Source: UBA2336 sp965227265 (GTDB taxonomy: Bacteria; Bacteroidota; Bacteroidia; Cytophagales; Cyclobacteriaceae). From it: a stretch of 64,000 nucleotides of DNA. Below, in pieces: positions 61,596 through 64,000 of the stretch. How positions within the stretch are numbered: the first letter of the stretch is position 1; every line of letters starts with the position of its first letter. The position numbers and the translations under genes were made by a program. The notes beneath the pieces were generated by a model. That model saw nothing but the letters and a program-made list of their open reading frames with translations, was not told the origin of the DNA and did not search any database. The DNA lies in NCBI GenBank assembly GCA_965227265.1, contig OZ245738.1, positions 2,232,001 through 2,296,000 on the forward strand, given 5' to 3'.

Positions 61596-61781
61596 TTTCT
61601 TTATTATAAACTCCAAGGTATAACTGTTGGAATAATAATACAATGAGCAATCGTCCCACACCCGAACACCTTTGCGCGATTGCGGTCTAATTGCAAATGA
61701 AAAGTTGCATTTATAACCCAAAATAAGGTAGTAAATCACTGGCACTGATTTCGCAATGCACCCGTCAAACCTATAACCCGC

Positions 61782-64000
61782 ATGCTCCGCAATTACATCA
61801 AAACGGCTTTCCGCAGCCTCCTCAAAAACAAAGGCTTCTCTATTATTAACATCCTTGGGCTCGGTGCCGGCATTGCTTCGTTTGTGCTTATCGCACTCTA
61901 TGTCTATCACGAGATCAGCTACGATCGCTTCCATACCAAAGGCGACCGCATCTACCGAATCGTGGAAAACTTGCGGACTGAAAATGAAATGTTGTTCCAG
62001 GGTGTAAGCTCACCTCCGATGGGCCCGGCCATGCAACGTTGGTTCCCGGAAATTGAAAGCTATGTTCGCTACACCGATTGGAGCGGCCTCATTAAACACG
62101 GTGAGAATAAAGAATATGTGCAGGGTTGCATTCTCGCAGACTCCACTTTCTTTGATGTGTTCTCTTTTCCACTGGTAAAAGGTGATCCCGCTACCGTGCT
62201 CGATAAACCGTATACCATGGTACTCACCGAGTCCTCTGCTAAAAAATATTTTAGTGACAAGGAAGCTGTAGGTCAAACCCTGATGATTGACACTGATCTG
62301 TTCACCATTACCGGCATTGCAAAAGATCCACCGCACAATTCACATTTTGATTTCAACATGGTGATCTCGTTCAGCTCGTGGAGCCGCAACAACAAGGGTG
62401 CAAATACTCAAGCCTGGTTCTGGAACGGGTTCAATACCTATCTTTTATTGCGTGAAGACGCAAACATTGAAAACGTCCGCGCCCGCATGGGCGACTTCAT
62501 TACCAAGAATATTGAAAAAGGCGGAATGTATTACGAAGATTTGCCACTACAGGCATTGCCTTCCATCTATATGCAGCAGGAGCCGCGCAGCTGGGAGAAT
62601 GGCAAGCGCGGAAGCTTAAGCAATGTGTATGCGTTGTCCATCATTGCAGCTTTTATTTTATTGATTGCCGGTTTCAACTATGTAAACCTCGCCACAGCAC
62701 GCGCATCGCGCAGGCTAAAAGAAGTAGGCTTGCGAAAAGTTTTAGGCGCAAACCGCAGGGCATTGATAGGCCAGTTCCTGGGCGAGTCGATGCTCGTGAG
62801 TGCTATTGCTACCGTGTTTGGGTTTGTTGTTGCTACCGCGGTATTGCCATGGTTCAACACATTGGTAGAAGCGCAGCTTAGTTTGGAGATGTTTCCGTCA
62901 CCACTCTATATCTATGGAAGTCTGGTAGGATTAGCAGTTGCACTTGGCTTGTTATCAGGTTTGTATCCATCACTGGTGATCTCAGGTTTTCATCCGTTAC
63001 AGATGTTCAAGCTTGCACCGAATGCATTGTTTGGTCATGCTAATTTACGCAAGCTGTTGGTTGCCGTACAATTTGTGATCTCGATCACGCTTGTCGCGGG
63101 AACAATGCTGGTGTTTGATCAGCTTGAATTAATGCAGAACCGGAACTTGGGTTTCAATCGCGAGACAACATTGATTCTTTCCGTCAATAATTCTCAGCAG
63201 GTGCGTGAACATTTGGAAGTGGTGAAAGAACAGTTCAATGCGGTTCCGGGTGTACTCTCGGTTACCGGTTCGCATACTGTGCCTGGTGAATCGACTACCA
63301 ACCTCTTCACCTCCATCGAATTGAAAGATGGCAAGATGTCGCAAACCAACATCAACACAAATTTTATTGATCCGGATTTCTTTTCCGCTTATGATATCCC
63401 GGTGATTGCCGGACGTAATTTTATAAAAGGCTCCCGTGCTGATGACACCACCGCTTTCATGATCAATGAAACAGCAGCACGCGACTTAGGCATTTCGCCT
63501 GAAGAAGCAATCGGCCAGCACATCGACCAGAACGGAAAAAAAGGTGAAGTAATTGGCGTAGTGAAAGACTTCAACTACCGTTCGCTGCACCACAACATTG
63601 AGCCGTTGATCTTTAACGCATCTCCATGGGGTTACAACAAACTGTCTATTAAAATTAAAACCGATAACATGCCCGCTACGATTGCCGCCATCGGTGACGT
63701 ATGGGGTAAAGTATCGGAGAACTTGCCGTATGATTATTGGTTCCTGGATGAATCCTATACAAAATTATATCAAGCCGATGCACAGCTCGGAAAAGTTGCC
63801 GGCATCTTCAGTGGCCTTGCCATCTTCGTAGGTTGCTTAGGTTTACTCGGCCTTACTTCCTTTGCTGTTGAAAGACGTGTGAAGGAGATTGGCATCCGCA
63901 AAGTATTGGGCGCAGGCGTTGCAGATGTGATCCTGATAATCTCCAAAGAGTTTATCATTCTCATTGCAATCTCCTTTGTGATTGCCATACCCCTCACCTA
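61782..64000 (+). CDS. FtsX/MacB-type ABC transporter permease, 3' end beyond the window
   Basis: The ATG at 61782 gives MLRNYIKTAFRSLLKNKGFS, the usual start of this permease family, and the frame stays open to base 64000 (739 full codons). Span 1 near 21-41, MacB-like periplasmic core, FtsX domain with spans from about residue 285 and the signature LKEVGLRKVLGANR, a second periplasmic part, and the second signature KEIGIRKVLGAG near residue 705. Paralogue of the gene at 47281. About 60-70 residues are missing at the end. Confidence 0.9.
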   Translation, partial: MLRNYIKTAFRSLLKNKGFSIINILGLGAGIASFVLIALYVYHEISYDRFHTKGDRIYRIVENLRTENEMLFQGVSSPPMGPAMQRWFPEIESYVRYTDWSGLIKHGENKEYVQGCILADSTFFDVFSFPLVKGDPATVLDKPYTMVLTESSAKKYFSDKEAVGQTLMIDTDLFTITGIAKDPPHNSHFDFNMVISFSSWSRNNKGANTQAWFWNGFNTYLLLREDANIENVRARMGDFITKNIEKGGMYYEDLPLQALPSIYMQQEPRSWENGKRGSLSNVYALSIIAAFILLIAGFNYVNLATARASRRLKEVGLRKVLGANRRALIGQFLGESMLVSAIATVFGFVVATAVLPWFNTLVEAQLSLEMFPSPLYIYGSLVGLAVALGLLSGLYPSLVISGFHPLQMFKLAPNALFGHANLRKLLVAVQFVISITLVAGTMLVFDQLELMQNRNLGFNRETTLILSVNNSQQVREHLEVVKEQFNAVPGVLSVTGSHTVPGESTTNLFTSIELKDGKMSQTNINTNFIDPDFFSAYDIPVIAGRNFIKGSRADDTTAFMINETAARDLGISPEEAIGQHIDQNGKKGEVIGVVKDFNYRSLHHNIEPLIFNASPWGYNKLSIKIKTDNMPATIAAIGDVWGKVSENLPYDYWFLDESYTKLYQADAQLGKVAGIFSGLAIFVGCLGLLGLTSFAVERRVKEIGIRKVLGAGVADVILIISKEFIILIAISFVIAIPLT

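Noticed and set aside
61575..61934. 119-codon minus-strand frame
   Set aside because: It lies antisense to the well-supported FtsX-type permease that starts at 61782 and has no family similarity; its start region covers the truncated attC-like site.
1..64000. tRNA, rRNA, CRISPR or intact transposase genes
   Set aside because: I looked through the intergenic stretches by eye and saw no cloverleaf, rRNA-like stretch, spacer array or transposase frame. tRNAscan-SE and Infernal runs would be needed to exclude small RNAs.

Overview
The window looks like chromosome of a Bacteroidota member, most likely order Cytophagales. The signs are Bacteroidota-type promoters (-7 box TAnnTTTG) at several genes, few Shine-Dalgarno sites, many short lipoproteins including one with an acidic surface-export tail, families typical of the phylum (DUF2911, DUF4905, DUF6090, LytTR two-component pairs, long FtsX-type permeases), and a division/cell-wall cluster without murF, ddl or murB. 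The genus cannot be fixed from sequence alone.

Layout. 1-4.1 kb: end of a DUF2911 gene, the ffh-lspA pair, a voltage-gated K+ channel and two small membrane proteins. 4.2-9.1 kb: a TetR-type regulator, a lipoprotein and a phenylacetyl-CoA epoxidase operon (paaA, paaB, membrane ORF, paaC, DinB-like gene, paaD) behind a promoter that contains a perfect 18-bp palindrome. 9.2-19.1 kb: lipoprotein, AlkB-type hydroxylase, a minus-strand DUF4905/LysM/OmpA operon, an NfeD-type membrane protease, kdsB, small conserved genes, and a stand-alone HsdR_N-domain gene with a small partner. 19.2-23.5 kb: CPA1 antiporter, hydrolase, lipoproteins and repeat elements.

23.5-39.1 kb is one long minus-strand dcw operon: mraZ-rsmH-ftsL-ftsI-murE-mraY-murD-ftsW-murG-murC-ftsQ-ftsA-ftsZ. 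It has a promoter and three MraZ boxes at its head and a terminator at its end. The encoded enzymes build the lipid-linked peptidoglycan precursor and the septal machinery that uses it. All three sizeable gaps inside the operon hold the same TAGTATTTAG/CTAAATACTA repeat family that also flanks kdsB.

39.4-52.6 kb: fasciclin lipoprotein, LytS/LytTR two-component pair, SDRs, Crp and HxlR regulators, YCII and ABM proteins, truncated haemoglobin, a lipoprotein cyclase and an FtsX-type permease. 52.7-55.2 kb: an AT-rich two-gene cassette encoding a ParB-like/HEPN-like protein and a D12-class adenine methyltransferase. Its leader shares an identical 17-bp palindrome and further ordered blocks with the leader of the HsdR_N gene 35 kb away. 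55.2-64 kb: a frameshifted bestrophin gene, a response regulator with a PAS histidine kinase, a hydrolase, a small cassette-like array of three unknown genes separated by attC-like imperfect palindromes, and a second FtsX-type permease that runs off the window.

The best candidates for something undescribed are the ParB-HEPN/methyltransferase cassette, the leader it shares with the HsdR_N gene, the integron-like cassette array, and the repeat family that fills the dcw gaps. No tRNA, rRNA, CRISPR array or intact transposase gene was seen.
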